From contig JAGTXK010000040.1 in the NCBI GenBank assembly GCA_019096195.1, forward strand, positions 1-64,000: a stretch of DNA of 64,000 bases, read 5' to 3'. A model generated the notes under the pieces. The model was not told where the DNA came from and searched no databases. It saw nothing but the letters and a program-made list of their open reading frames with translations. Positions 44,700 to 54,599 of this stretch are shown here, one piece after another; within the stretch, counting starts at the first letter, position 1, and each line of letters starts with the position of its first letter. Made by a program: the position numbers and the translations under genes. The DNA comes from Boletus sp. NGJ. Taxonomy: Eukaryota; Basidiomycota; Agaricomycetes; Boletales; Boletaceae.

Positions 44700-45702
44700 T
44701 GTTACGGTTACCGAAGGGGGTACATCTTTTCCCCTTCCTTCTCCCCCCGTAGGACTGTGGGACGATCTATTCTTCGACTCTGACCAGGGATTCCCCTGCA
44801 ACACCAACCCAGGCATTGCCCCATCCAGAACTACCTTTCTAGGAAGTTATTCATAACTTCCTCTTTAGGAACCTACCCGTTTGGTATGGACACCGCCTTC
44901 CTATTTCATTGATACATGCCTTCTTCCTTTTTGATCCAATCATAGACATTGCCTCCTTGGCTACGTTCTCTCGCACATAGCCCAGTACTCCGACTTTCCC
45001 CATTAGACTCATGCCTGATCCGTTTATAGTAATCTTTCGTCTGCGACTAAACATTACTATACTCGTCACGAAGCCTGCCCTAGACAGGTAAGGCCTATAA
45101 ATAGGGACACGGGCCCTTCATGTAACTCTAACCTAGATCTACACTCCTTCCTGTGTAATCTACCAGCTTCTCCCACTAAAAGGTTCCACTTCACCTCAGA
45201 AGCCTTCTCCCGCGATCTGGAGGTGCTCGCCCTCGTGCTCATGATCATCTTCCTCATCACTTCACACTTGTGCACCATCGTTGCCGTTACAGGCTTCTAA
45301 AGCTTCGGCAACTCCAACAACCAACAGAGGTTGGTCATCGTCAGTCAGGACTCCGCCACTGACCCAGCAAGCCCGGGACTCCGCCACCGGCATCGAAGAC
45401 TCCGCCAATCGATATTAGGCCCAGTAAGCCCTAGGAATCAGCAGACGGAAGGCTACTGCTCCTAGGCCTGTGCACCGGTCTGCCCCCTCCTCAGTGTAAG
45501 GATTGGAATTCCGTGGTAAATCCGAGACTCCGCCATCGGTCGTAGAGGTAACAAGAGGACTCTATGTAAAGCTAGCAGTGGTCCCCAGTCAGAGGGTATT
45601 TGGGCCTCTAGAGGTTAAGTAATCTTCCTCAAGTCCTGCTAGTCCTATAATCCAATAGGGGGATTATACGGAAATGTGTCACCATTGTTACCCGGCGTAA
45701 CA
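44700..45702 (+). repeat. Solo LTR, family LTR3, copy c, in the gypsy-2 leader/gag
   Basis: 1003 bp, TGTTACGGTTACCGAAGGGGG...CCGGCGTAACA, with the exact target duplication CTGCC (44695-44699 and 45703-45707). It is the longest and most CpG-rich LTR3 here. It contains several short repeats of the phrase GACTCCGCCA (45350-45535). Confidence 0.92.
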
Positions 45703-46860
45703 CTGCCCTCTTCCCAAACGATGACATCCCAGCCTTCCCCAGAGATGACCTATTGGATGATGATCCCGACTTTCCCAACGATGATGTTCCCTCTGACTCC
45801 GACAGCAAGCATGTCCTGTGAGACACTCTTGCACTGCTTGCCGATGCCATCAAAGGCCTCGCTCACTCCACACGTCGTCCCTCTGACCACACCCCATGCA
45901 CTAAGGTCCAGGAACTGGACCAGTTTGACAGGACTGAGCCCTGCAAACTCCAGGTCTTTCTGGTTCAGTGCGAACTCAACTTCCAAGACTGCCTGAAGGC
46001 TTTTAGGATGGACCACACCAAAGTCACCTTTGTGCAGTCCTACCTAAAGGGCATGGCTCTGGAGTGGTTTGAACCAGACCTCCTCCAGATGAAAGATCCC
46101 ACTTTCCATCCACTCTGGATGGACAACTTCAAGGAGTTCATCCTAGAACTTCAGACCAACTTCGGTCCACACAACTCTGTCAGAGATGCAGAGCACCAGC
46201 TTGACCACTTGTCGATGAAGGATACTTAACACATCAACAAGTATGTGGTTGAGTTCAACTGGATTACTTTGCAAGTCCATGGTTATGGAGAAGGTGCCCT
46301 CTGACACCACTTCTACAATGGTCTGCTGGACCACATCAAGGATGAGATATTGCGGGTTGGGAAACCCCCGACACTCTCCAAACTCTGAAGCCTCGCATAC
46401 ACTATCGATGCGTGCTATCAGAAGCGCAAGTCAGAAGTCAGCAGGCAGACTAAAGTGTCAACCCCATCCTCTGCTCCAAAACCATCCAACTCCACCACAT
46501 CATCCTCTCCACGCCCCTCCGGTAGCACCAAGGACTTCAAGGAGTCCAAAGGCAAAGGAGCTACCACCTCCGCCCATCTGAAGCTGGACTTGTCGTCCAA
46601 ATTAGGAAAAGATGACAAGCTCACCTCAGATGAGAGAAAGCACAGGTTCAACAACAAGCTCTGTATGTTCTGTGGCCAAGCCGGTTACATGGCAAAGGAC
46701 TGTCTGAAGTCGACCTCCAGTACATCCAAGGGTCGTGCTGCAACCACAACTCCAGAAACCAAACTGGAGGTCTCCACCTTGGAGGTAAAAAAATAATCCG
46801 TGACCTCCATGACTCCACACAAACTGGAGGTTGCATTGAACCCACATGTGCAGCTAAGGA
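45703..46860 (+). pseudogene. gypsy-2 gag remnant
   Basis: The plus strand encodes an acidic start (DDDPDFPNDDVPSDSDS), a retrotransposon-gag domain (FVQSYLKGMALEWFEPDLLQ; FKEFILELQTNFGP), a Ser/Pro-rich linker and a CCHC knuckle (CMFCGQAGYMAKDC, about 46662-46705). This is the usual Ty3/gypsy Gag layout. Broken in a few places. Confidence 0.83.
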
Positions 46861-46986
46861 GATTTGCCTCAACATGTCCACTTTTTCTGACTCCAAATCC
46901 CTCATGCCCTCCATCTCCTTAGTCTCCTACCCAATTCCGCCCTTCTCAGCACTTGTAGATTCAGGCTCCTCTGATTGTTTCATAGA
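46861..46986 (+). pseudogene. gypsy-2 protease start, cut by a mariner
   Basis: The aspartic protease motif ALVDSGSSDCFID lies at about 46950-46986 and ends at the TA where the mariner arm begins. The rest of this protease type is found on the minus strand next to the other mariner (26128 and leftward). Confidence 0.8.
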
Positions 46987-46988
46987 TA

Positions 46989-47090
46989 CAGTGGCTCAAA
47001 AAACTGTCCGCATGTTTGGTCATTTTTCACTAAATGCATTATTCCCCAATAACTCCTAACCCTTACCCTAATATACAGATGTATGGAATA
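46989..47090 (+). mobile_element. Tc1/mariner end fragment (102 bp)
   Basis: Matches the outer half of a mariner arm (CAGTGGCTCAAAAAACTGTC to GTATGGAATA) and then breaks off into the inverted duplicate at 47091. It is the remaining end of the mariner that split gypsy-2, on its 5' side. Confidence 0.85.
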
Positions 47091-47366
47091 ACAACTTGAT
47101 TATTGCAGGTGACAACCTGATGCAAGCTGAGAAGTGCAGCCATGGGGGGGCTGAAATGTAACTACTCCTACTACCCATGCAAGGTTGGTGGCACAAATGT
47201 AGAGAAGAAAACTGATGAAGGATACACTGATATCTTTCAGATATTCACAACATCATTTACTTGAATGAACTAACCACTTTTGCTCAGTGTGGTGAGCTGT
47301 GTACATCTGAAGACACTCATGCTCAGATAAAACATCAAATCAACCTTTCCAAGATCTCAAATGGTA
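47091..47366. repeat. Inverted duplicate (partner of 27540-27815)
   Basis: Reverse complement of 27540-27815. On the plus strand it reads as DDE-type gene sequence (GDN then MQAEKCSHGG; later HAQIKHQINLSKIS). Bounded on the left by the mariner fragment and on the right by the TA target of mariner copy 2. Confidence 0.88.
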
Positions 47367-47368
47367 TA

Positions 47369-48764
47369 CAGTGGCTCAAAAAACTATCTGCATGTTTGGT
47401 CATTTTTCACTAAATGTGTTATTCCCCAATAACCCCTAACCCTTACAGATGTATGGAATAAAGCACTGACCCTTGGCTTTCTATCCATCAAGAGTTTAAG
47501 ACATATGAATAAGAATTGATGAACTGGCAGCCATTTCAAAACAATGACTCATTTGGACAGTTTTTTGACTCTAAGTTTTGATTACATACATTTGGTAAGG
47601 CTTCTATTATGTCACCATTATGTAACTGAGTATCAGACAACATATATAAACCCCATCATTCCATATTTATTTTCCCACCATCACCATGGAACCCATTTCC
47701 ATCTCTCAAAGAAACAATATCATCTCTCTCTCCTCTCATGGGCTTTCCTCTAGGAAAATCTCTGCCCAAACTGGCCTAGGGAAGTCTACAGTATGCCAAG
47801 TGCTTCAGGAACTCCAGCCAGAGAAGACTAGGCTTCTTGGTGGTTGTCCTTCCAAGCTTACCTCTACCAACAAAAGAGCTATTGTCCAGCAAATTATTAC
47901 TGGCAAGGCCAGGAATGCTATTCATGCTGCCCAATACATCAATGCCATTATTGATACCCCTGTCTGTCTTCAGACTGTTAGAAATACTCTCAAGGAAGCC
48001 TCCTTAAAGGCTGTGGTAAAGAAGAAAAAGCCACTGCTTTCTAGTGGTCACAAGGAAAGAAGATTAGCCTTTGCTCTCAAGTACCAGTATTGGACTGTGG
48101 AGGATGGAGTGGGGATTTTAAGTGAGGTGGAGGGGAGAATGGATTCTGAACATTATGTGGCCATATTAGAGCAGGGGTTGCTGCAAAGCATGGAGGAATC
48201 TGGAATTCCAGAAGATGACATTATCTTTCAACAAGATAATGATCCCAAGCATACCTCTAAAAGAGCCCAAAGATGGTTTGAAGAGCAAGGAATCAAGCTT
48301 CTGGACTGGCCTGCACAATCTCCAGACCTTAATCCCATTGAACATACTTGGAATCACCTCAAGAGATGCCTCTCAGGTTATGAAAATGCTTCTATAGGTG
48401 TTCATCAATTGTGGGAAAGAGTAGTGGAGCAGTGGGGAAAGATTGATGAGGAACAGTGTCAGAAATGGATAGAAAGTATGCCTAGAAGGATTGAAGCAGT
48501 TATCAAGGCCAAAGGAGCTCATACCAAGTACTAGATACCTAGATAAATTTAGAGTCAAAAAACTGTCTGAATGAGTCATTGTTTTGAAATGGCTGCCAGT
48601 TCATCAATTCTTATTCATATGTCTTAAAACCTTGGTGGATAGAATGCCAAGGGTCAGTGCTTCATTTCATACACCTATATGTTAGGGTAAGGATTAGGGG
48701 TTATTGGGGAATAACACATTTAGTGAAAAATGACCAAGCATGTGGATAGTTTTTTGAGCCACTG
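47369..48764 (+). mobile_element. Tc1/mariner element, copy 2 (internally deleted)
   Basis: 1396 bp between TA duplications (47367-47368 and 48765-48766), inverted relative to copy 1. The arms differ from those of copy 1 by about 5% by eye, largely at CpG positions, while the transposase frame is almost identical. It splits the DDE-type gene, whose parts lie on both sides in the same frame direction. Confidence 0.93.
47686..48534 (+). CDS. Tc1-type transposase, internally deleted, uninterrupted frame
   Basis: 282 codons, identical to the protein of copy 1 except Ile for Thr near residue 12. Helix-turn-helix DNA-binding part, then a catalytic domain lacking the stretch with the first catalytic Asp but retaining QQDNDPKHTSK and PDLNPIE (DD34E spacing). 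Sharing the same deletion, the two copies descend from one deleted ancestor or were made alike by gene conversion. It probably cannot transpose by its own product. Confidence 0.9.
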   Translation: MEPISISQRNNIISLSSHGLSSRKISAQTGLGKSTVCQVLQELQPEKTRLLGGCPSKLTSTNKRAIVQQIITGKARNAIHAAQYINAIIDTPVCLQTVRNTLKEASLKAVVKKKKPLLSSGHKERRLAFALKYQYWTVEDGVGILSEVEGRMDSEHYVAILEQGLLQSMEESGIPEDDIIFQQDNDPKHTSKRAQRWFEEQGIKLLDWPAQSPDLNPIEHTWNHLKRCLSGYENASIGVHQLWERVVEQWGKIDEEQCQKWIESMPRRIEAVIKAKGAHTKY

Positions 48765-48766
48765 TA

Positions 48767-50440
48767 GATGAATTCAAGAATGAATGCTCTTAGCAAATCT
48801 GATATTCATGATCAGACAACTGCAGCTATTATGAGCCAGCTTTTGGAACTTGACAAGGTCCTGCAAAAGAGAGTGGCCAGAAAGGCTGCATTGTCAGAGA
48901 CCAACATTATAGTACACTTAGACAATAAATTGAATGCACTGCTTGGGAGTCAATCACTTGATGGCCACATTAATCCACTCCTTGGGATACAAGGATTGGA
49001 CATTCATAAAGACATCAATGGAAATTCTTCATATGATTCTTCTTGGTGTGATCAAATATTTTTGGAAACAAATAGTCTATATACTTGAGAGAAACCATTT
49101 TTTTCAAAATATTCCAGATGCAACTGAACTCTCTGGCACTCTGCTGACTACATATTAAGGTACAAGCATGCTCTTGTTGGGAAACATTTCAAGAACCTTG
49201 TGCAAGTCATGCCATATCTGATTTATGACCTCATTCCACAAACAGTTCTTTAGGGTTGGTTAGTAATCAGAAAACTGGTAGTCCTTCTCTGGCATACATC
49301 AATTAAGGATATTGAATTGTATCTTGTGAGTACTACTAAGCACTCTCAAACAATATAATTGACTATGATATATGTATTAGGCCAACCTCTCACATGTGAT
49401 TGGTGACTTTCTCACTGTCAGTGCACAATGCACACTGAGTATCCTGGTAATGAAGGCCAAGTTTCATTTTCTCCTACATCTTCCCATGTTCATCTGATGA
49501 TTTGGCCCTGCAATTCTATTTTCAACTGAGTACTACAAGTCCTTCAACCATGTCTTTCAGCTTGCATCCATCTATAGTAACCACCAAGCACTGAGCTGCA
49601 ATGCATGTTGGCTCTTTGTTGAACAAGATAATGTCAAACATGTCATCACCAGTGGGTCAAGGCCAGATCAAATGTTATTAAATACATTGATAAACACTCT
49701 CACCAATGTCATCTATATACTTGGCTTTCTCAAGATGGATTTTCCAGAAGTCAGTTGATTTCTTTTGCAAGATCATCATGTGCTTAGCAAACTGCTCATC
49801 TCCCCTTGAAGGTGCAGTGTGCTTACTACTGACATGCAAAAAAGGAAACAGGAATGTGGAGATTGCACACCTGGTTAAATGGAAGAAAATGGAGGCTGCC
49901 AAATGTATTGGACCAACTGCTGTCACTATGCGAGAAATCCAATTCTATAAAGCTGTATCATTCACAGCAGCATAAGGGGACAAATTCAAAGTGGAAATCC
50001 ACATTGTCATCAAGTATGCTGTCAGGCATTAGATTGGAACAGTCAAGAAGATCTTGGTTTCTTTCAATCAGCACATTGCATCACATGTTGTAATCAGCCT
50101 CCTGGAATTTCTTCCAGAGCTACATGCTTCCCTTTATGTCCCATACATTAAATATCCAGTGGAGGAACAAAATGTTGTCATTTCCCCATTTGTAAGCTGC
50201 TTATCATTCTTTGTTAGGATGTTATCTGCATAGTCAACATTCAGCATGATTACTGTACTTCCTGCTGTACCTCTACAAGAGCAGTGTTCAAGAAACAAGA
50301 GCACTCACTCATATTATGGACCAAGAACCTTATTGATCATGCACCTACCAATACCTACATTGTTAACACCTCATCACTTTACAACTAGTACCTCATGGCA
50401 GTCATGGTTCTCCTAGAAGTCACTATATAATACATATAAT
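48767..50440 (+). pseudogene. DDE-transposase-like gene, C-terminal part
   Basis: Plus-strand continuation of the gene cut by mariner copy 2. Recognisable pieces: NALLGSQSLDGHINPLLGIQ (48925-48990), the conserved MEILHMILLGVIKYFWKQ (about 49015-49070), VMPYLIYDL-like sequence (49205-49235), KFHFLLHLPMFI-like sequence (about 49460), YSNHQA-like sequence (about 49575) and NIQHDYCTSC (about 50240-50270), the family's Cys-rich end. Stops and shifts are frequent. The N-terminal part is on the minus strand at 27540-29707. Confidence 0.58.
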
Positions 50441-50940
50441 GCAAAATTTGCGATGTTAGACTCTTGTATATCTATGTAGTATAATGTTTGCATTGTTTGA
50501 TTGCTCAGTGATTAAATGCCATGTCTGTTCTCCTGAATCATTGAGATTAGCCAACTTTAAACTGGTTGTTCATAGATTGATTGTGTTTAGTTGAACTGGT
50601 AACTCTGTGATACTTGACATGCCTTGGTTATAGTATGATTAGTCAGCAATATGATTATGATTTGAACTGGTCAAAACTGTGAGTTGTGGCAACACTACTA
50701 GTAGAAACCTCCACTAAGCAGTGGGTTTTTCACCCTAATTTAGTCTTATTATTTATACTTTCTTTTGTAGAGAATGACTAGAATACAATATATTTCATGA
50801 GTTGCTATGGTTGATTCCTTCACTAGAGGAATGACTTATGTCATCCTTTGAAGAAGAAGTCATTGAGATGGGAGACTTAGTAATTATCATTCATCAAAAT
50901 GAAGCAGCTAGCTGACTAATAAGATAGATTCAGAAAGGAT
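50441..50940. other. Spacer between the DDE-type gene and the DUF6698-like gene
   Basis: AT-rich, about 500 bp. No gene, RNA or repeat I can support. Confidence 0.35.
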
Positions 50941-51078
50941 CTAGTAGAGTGAGAGCAGACAATATGAAGACTATGAAAGGTGCAATAATCAACTGGATTA
51001 CACCAAAGAGTCCAGTCCTGAATCTCCATATCCTGTACAATGACAAGATAAGTCAGGGATTTAACCACAAATGGACAG

Positions 51079-52398
51079 TGACCTGCATCAAACTTGTTTC
51101 ATGCACAGTTAAAAGCTATCATCCAAATGGAATTAATTCTGCCACTTGCAGCAGTTAGAATCTTTCGATACTCTAGGGCCTAACATTCTATAGTATGATC
51201 CACCACCTCTGAAATGTTCAGAATATTTTACCATGAGAATCATAAGAAATAAATGTTTTTCTCCAACACATAGCTCTGATACTGTACAAGTACATAGCTA
51301 ATAGAATTGTAAATACTATGTATATAGTTAAGTGCCAGTGAGAGAAAGTGAACATGTGACCATACCCTACACAGCCTTGCATTGCATTCCACAACATTCT
51401 ATGGTGTTCTATAGTGTTCCATGCATCAGTTAGCAAAAGCTTGGCATTTATAAGCAGCCAACCCTTCTGATTGGCTAGTCAAGCCCCTGTATCTATCTAT
51501 AAAAGGAGAGCCCCTCAGGCCACCAAGAGAGCAGATTTACCTTTAGTGATTTTATCTCAATTAGAGAAATTCTCTCAAGGAGAATTATTTTCACACCACT
51601 TGAAGTACCCCTTATAGGCAATCCACAGAGAATCTCAAGGAGGACCAACTCCACTGTTTAGACAACTAGTTAGATTGTTAGGAGTAAAAGACTTGTAGCC
51701 AATAGTGCACAAGTAAAATAGGACACCTTTTGGGAGAAAACCCTAAATAGGACAACAAAAGGGAATAGATCTCCAACACTCTAATTCTACTAGAACCTAA
51801 GCAACCCTGCTACTCTGCTGACTGCCCACCTAAAGGGATAAGCAACAGTTTGGCCAAACAAGCCCTGAATTGCATTCTCCTTATCAAACAATAAGATTGT
51901 GTTACTATAACCTTTCTGAGTGAACTAAGTGAAGTGTGAACCCATTCCAGCATTATCTGGAATATCTCAACATCTCAACAATCCAGCATATCTGTGGATT
52001 ACCAGCCACAAGGTCATTGCCTTTTATAGCAATTGACTTATTTAACCTTCTAACCTTTTCTAACAAAGTCTAACAACTTGGTAGTGTTGACTAGCATATA
52101 TATTTAAACATGTTTACATTTATTTACACTTGTTTGTACATATTTACACTGCTAACACCTTACTAACCAGACCACAGTTGAACTAATCAATTCCAATTCT
52201 TCAATATTTGTTGGACAATCTGTGCACTTAGTTACACTAAGTTTACCAACTGACTCACATCAAGCTGAGCTAGATACTGTTTCATCTAGGAGGTAACTAT
52301 TCCCCTAGCTTATAGTATTCTAACCATAGGAGGCAAAAGTCTAGAAAAGCCCATTGTTTGTTGTTTCCATTGCTTTCATCTGCATATTGTAGAAGTCA
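51079..52398 (+). repeat. LTR4 copy c (solo-LTR-like)
   Basis: 1320 bp, TGACCTGCATCAAACTT...TAGAAGTCA. Flanks ACAG (51075-51078) and ATGG (52399-52402) could be a 4-bp duplication with two changes: the coding frame of the interrupted gene keeps its spacing only if 4 bp were duplicated. TATA-like TCTATAAAAGGAG near 51497. Confidence 0.78.
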
Positions 52399-53179
52399 AT
52401 GGGGGCACTACTATGTCCTACTGGCTATGACTGGGTGAACATAGTGTAAGTCATCTGTACATTCTGTTTCTGCTTCAATCACTCAACCTAATTTGTCATG
52501 GAATTAAGAAGTTGCACAATGCACAGCTCCAAGTTGCAGATGATCAGTGGCCAATTTTTATATATATGAACTACTGTATATATATATATGATCCTGAAGA
52601 TCTATGGAATGGATTGCTACACAGTGGAATTCTGGTTTCAGTGGGTTCTTAGCATTACTTTGTTGTGCTCAATGACTGAATTTCCACAGGCTTATTTACT
52701 TCTCCAAGTTCTGTTGATGCTAAATCAAAGACAACATGTTCTTCCAATGCTCATCTCCATGGGATGTCCTCTGTCATGAAGACATCAATAGCTTATATTG
52801 CAACACAGGTAAGTATTCCCAATCAGATAATCAAGTCACTCAACCATCAGATAGGCATGTTTCACATTAACATTCACTCAAGTTTTTTCATACACCAATC
52901 TGACCATCAATGTTGAATGGTTTTACATTAGTATTCTCAAACTCGTTGATGATCCCAAGAAAAAGAATGAGGTTTCTCAACTAATGACATGGTGGAATAG
53001 GTAGATATCTACAGTATATACCAATTATTGCATACTTTGCTAAAGTCTTGTTAGGCAAATTTTTCCAATGACTAATGAGAGAAATTGTCTGCTGTCCAAG
53101 AACAGTGCATCTGCACAGATTCAGCAAAAGCATGCAGAGATAAAGGCTAGAGATGTCATGGGTGATGCCAGACCATCTT

Positions 53180-54067
53180 TGTTACGGTTATGGAAGGGGG
53201 AACATCTTTTTCTCTTCCTTCGCCCCCTCCCAGACTCTGGGGCGACCTTTGCTTTGACTCCTATGACTACACAGGATTCCCCTGGGATTTTCCCACAACA
53301 TCCACACAAGCATCACCCCATCCGGAACTCCCCTTCTAGGCAATGCACCACCATGGCTGTGACACAGCCTACCCTATTTCATTTTATATGCACTTCACCT
53401 TTGACCTGATCAATAGACATTGCCTCCTCAGCTATGTTCTCTTGCACACAGCCCAGTATTTCAAATTCCTCATTTGACTGATGCTTTGATCTCTTATGGT
53501 AATATTCTGTCTGTGACTTAATATTACCATATATGATATGAATCCTGCCCTAGATTGGGAAGGCCTATATATATGGGCATCTGCCCCTCATGTAACTCTA
53601 ACCTAGATTTACACAACTTCCCATGTAATCTACTCAACCCCTGGTTCCACTTCACTTTAGATGCCTGCACCCACTCTGGAAGTGATCACCACAGTGCTTG
53701 TGATTGTGTTTCTTATCACCTCGCACTTATGTGGCATTATTGCTGTTTGCTCACATACCTAGCCAACACCAACACCAACACAGATAGGGTTCTATCTGTA
53801 TAAGCCCAGGACTCCATCACTGGCCACCATATACAATAGGTCTGTGCCTCCACCAGACTGCGCCACCATTGTCAAAGTCCAAGACTCTGCCATTGGTCAT
53901 AGAGAAGGCTCCAACCTTAAGGGAAGCTCTATATAGAAGCTAGCTGTCGGTCCCCATACCTAGGAACTTGGGCCTAGGGAGGTATTTTCCCCTCAAGTCC
54001 AGCTAATCCAGTAATCAACCAGGTGGTCGATTACTCGGAAACATGTCACTTGTTACTCGGCGTAACA
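53180..54067 (+). repeat. Solo LTR, family LTR3, copy d
   Basis: 888 bp, TGTTACGGTTATGGAAGGGG...CTCGGCGTAACA, with the exact target duplication ATCTT (53175-53179 and 54068-54072). It sits between DUF6698-like coding sequence and gypsy-1 copy C. Confidence 0.92.
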
Positions 54068-54083
54068 ATCTTAGATCAGTTAC

Positions 54084-54561
54084 TGTTATGAACCTTTTGG
54101 AACAAACCACAAGGCTCAGATGATGCTTGCAGGCTACACATGTCCTGGCTCAACAGATGAGGTGGCAAGTCATGATCCATACTATGCCAACCCTACAATG
54201 ACCAGAGTGGCCAAGGCAATGAGTTATTGGAGCAGAATACAAATGGATTAGACTGGGGATTCCAGTCGTCAAAGTGCTACTTTATATATGTACAAGGATG
54301 GTGCACAGACCAGGCTGTGTGTGTGATAAATTACTGTGTATAGTAAGATGGAGATTAATGGGGCTGTGTAAGAAGAGCAGAAATTAAAGAGTTGTGGATT
54401 ACATGAGGTATGATGTTATCTGACATCATAGGTTCTAGACCTTATCATGTGATTGTTCCCATGGTCACATGCACAGTCACATGACTTGAGAAGAAAAGAG
54501 TTGATGAAACAAAAAAGTAAGTATTGAAGTGAAAAGTTTGAAAATATTCAATATTATAACA
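54084..54561 (-). repeat. 3' LTR of gypsy-1 copy C
   Basis: 478 bp, TGTTATGAACC...TATTATAACA. Next to it at 54562 is CTACCCCCTTTTTAGG, in element sense the polypurine tract. Confidence 0.9.
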
Positions 54562-54599
54562 CTACCCCCTTTTTAGGACTTGAATTCCAGGCGAGTCAT

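Larger units (their letters stand above)
43325..46986 (+). mobile_element. Ty3/gypsy element gypsy-2, 5' half (decayed), reading toward mariner copy 2
   Basis: A plus-strand piece holding the 5' LTR (43325-44389), leader, gag and the start of protease, and stopping at TA 46987-46988 where mariner sequence begins. It is the complement of the 3' half at 19817-26128, which also stops at a mariner TA within protease. Nested in it are a solo gypsy-1 LTR (43824-44296) and a solo LTR3 (44700-45702). Old and broken in several places. Confidence 0.82.
50941..54083 (+). pseudogene. DUF6698-like gene remnant, interrupted by LTR4 copy c and LTR3 copy d
   Basis: Three plus-strand pieces of one family. 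First: ADNMKTMKGAIINWITPKSP and GFNHKW (50958-51078). After LTR4: MGALLCPTGYDWVN (52400-52440), DDQWPIFIYMNY-like and LWNGLLHSG-like (52530-52630), FTSPSSVDAKS-like and MTSVMK/SIAYIATQV-like sequence to about 52808. Last: QLMTWWNR-like sequence (about 52980) and SAQIQQKHAEIKARDVMGDA to 53179, then LTR3 and gypsy-1 copy C. These motifs fit the family I know as DUF6698, common and repeated in Agaricomycetes, function unknown. Broken by stops as well as by insertions. Confidence 0.5.
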
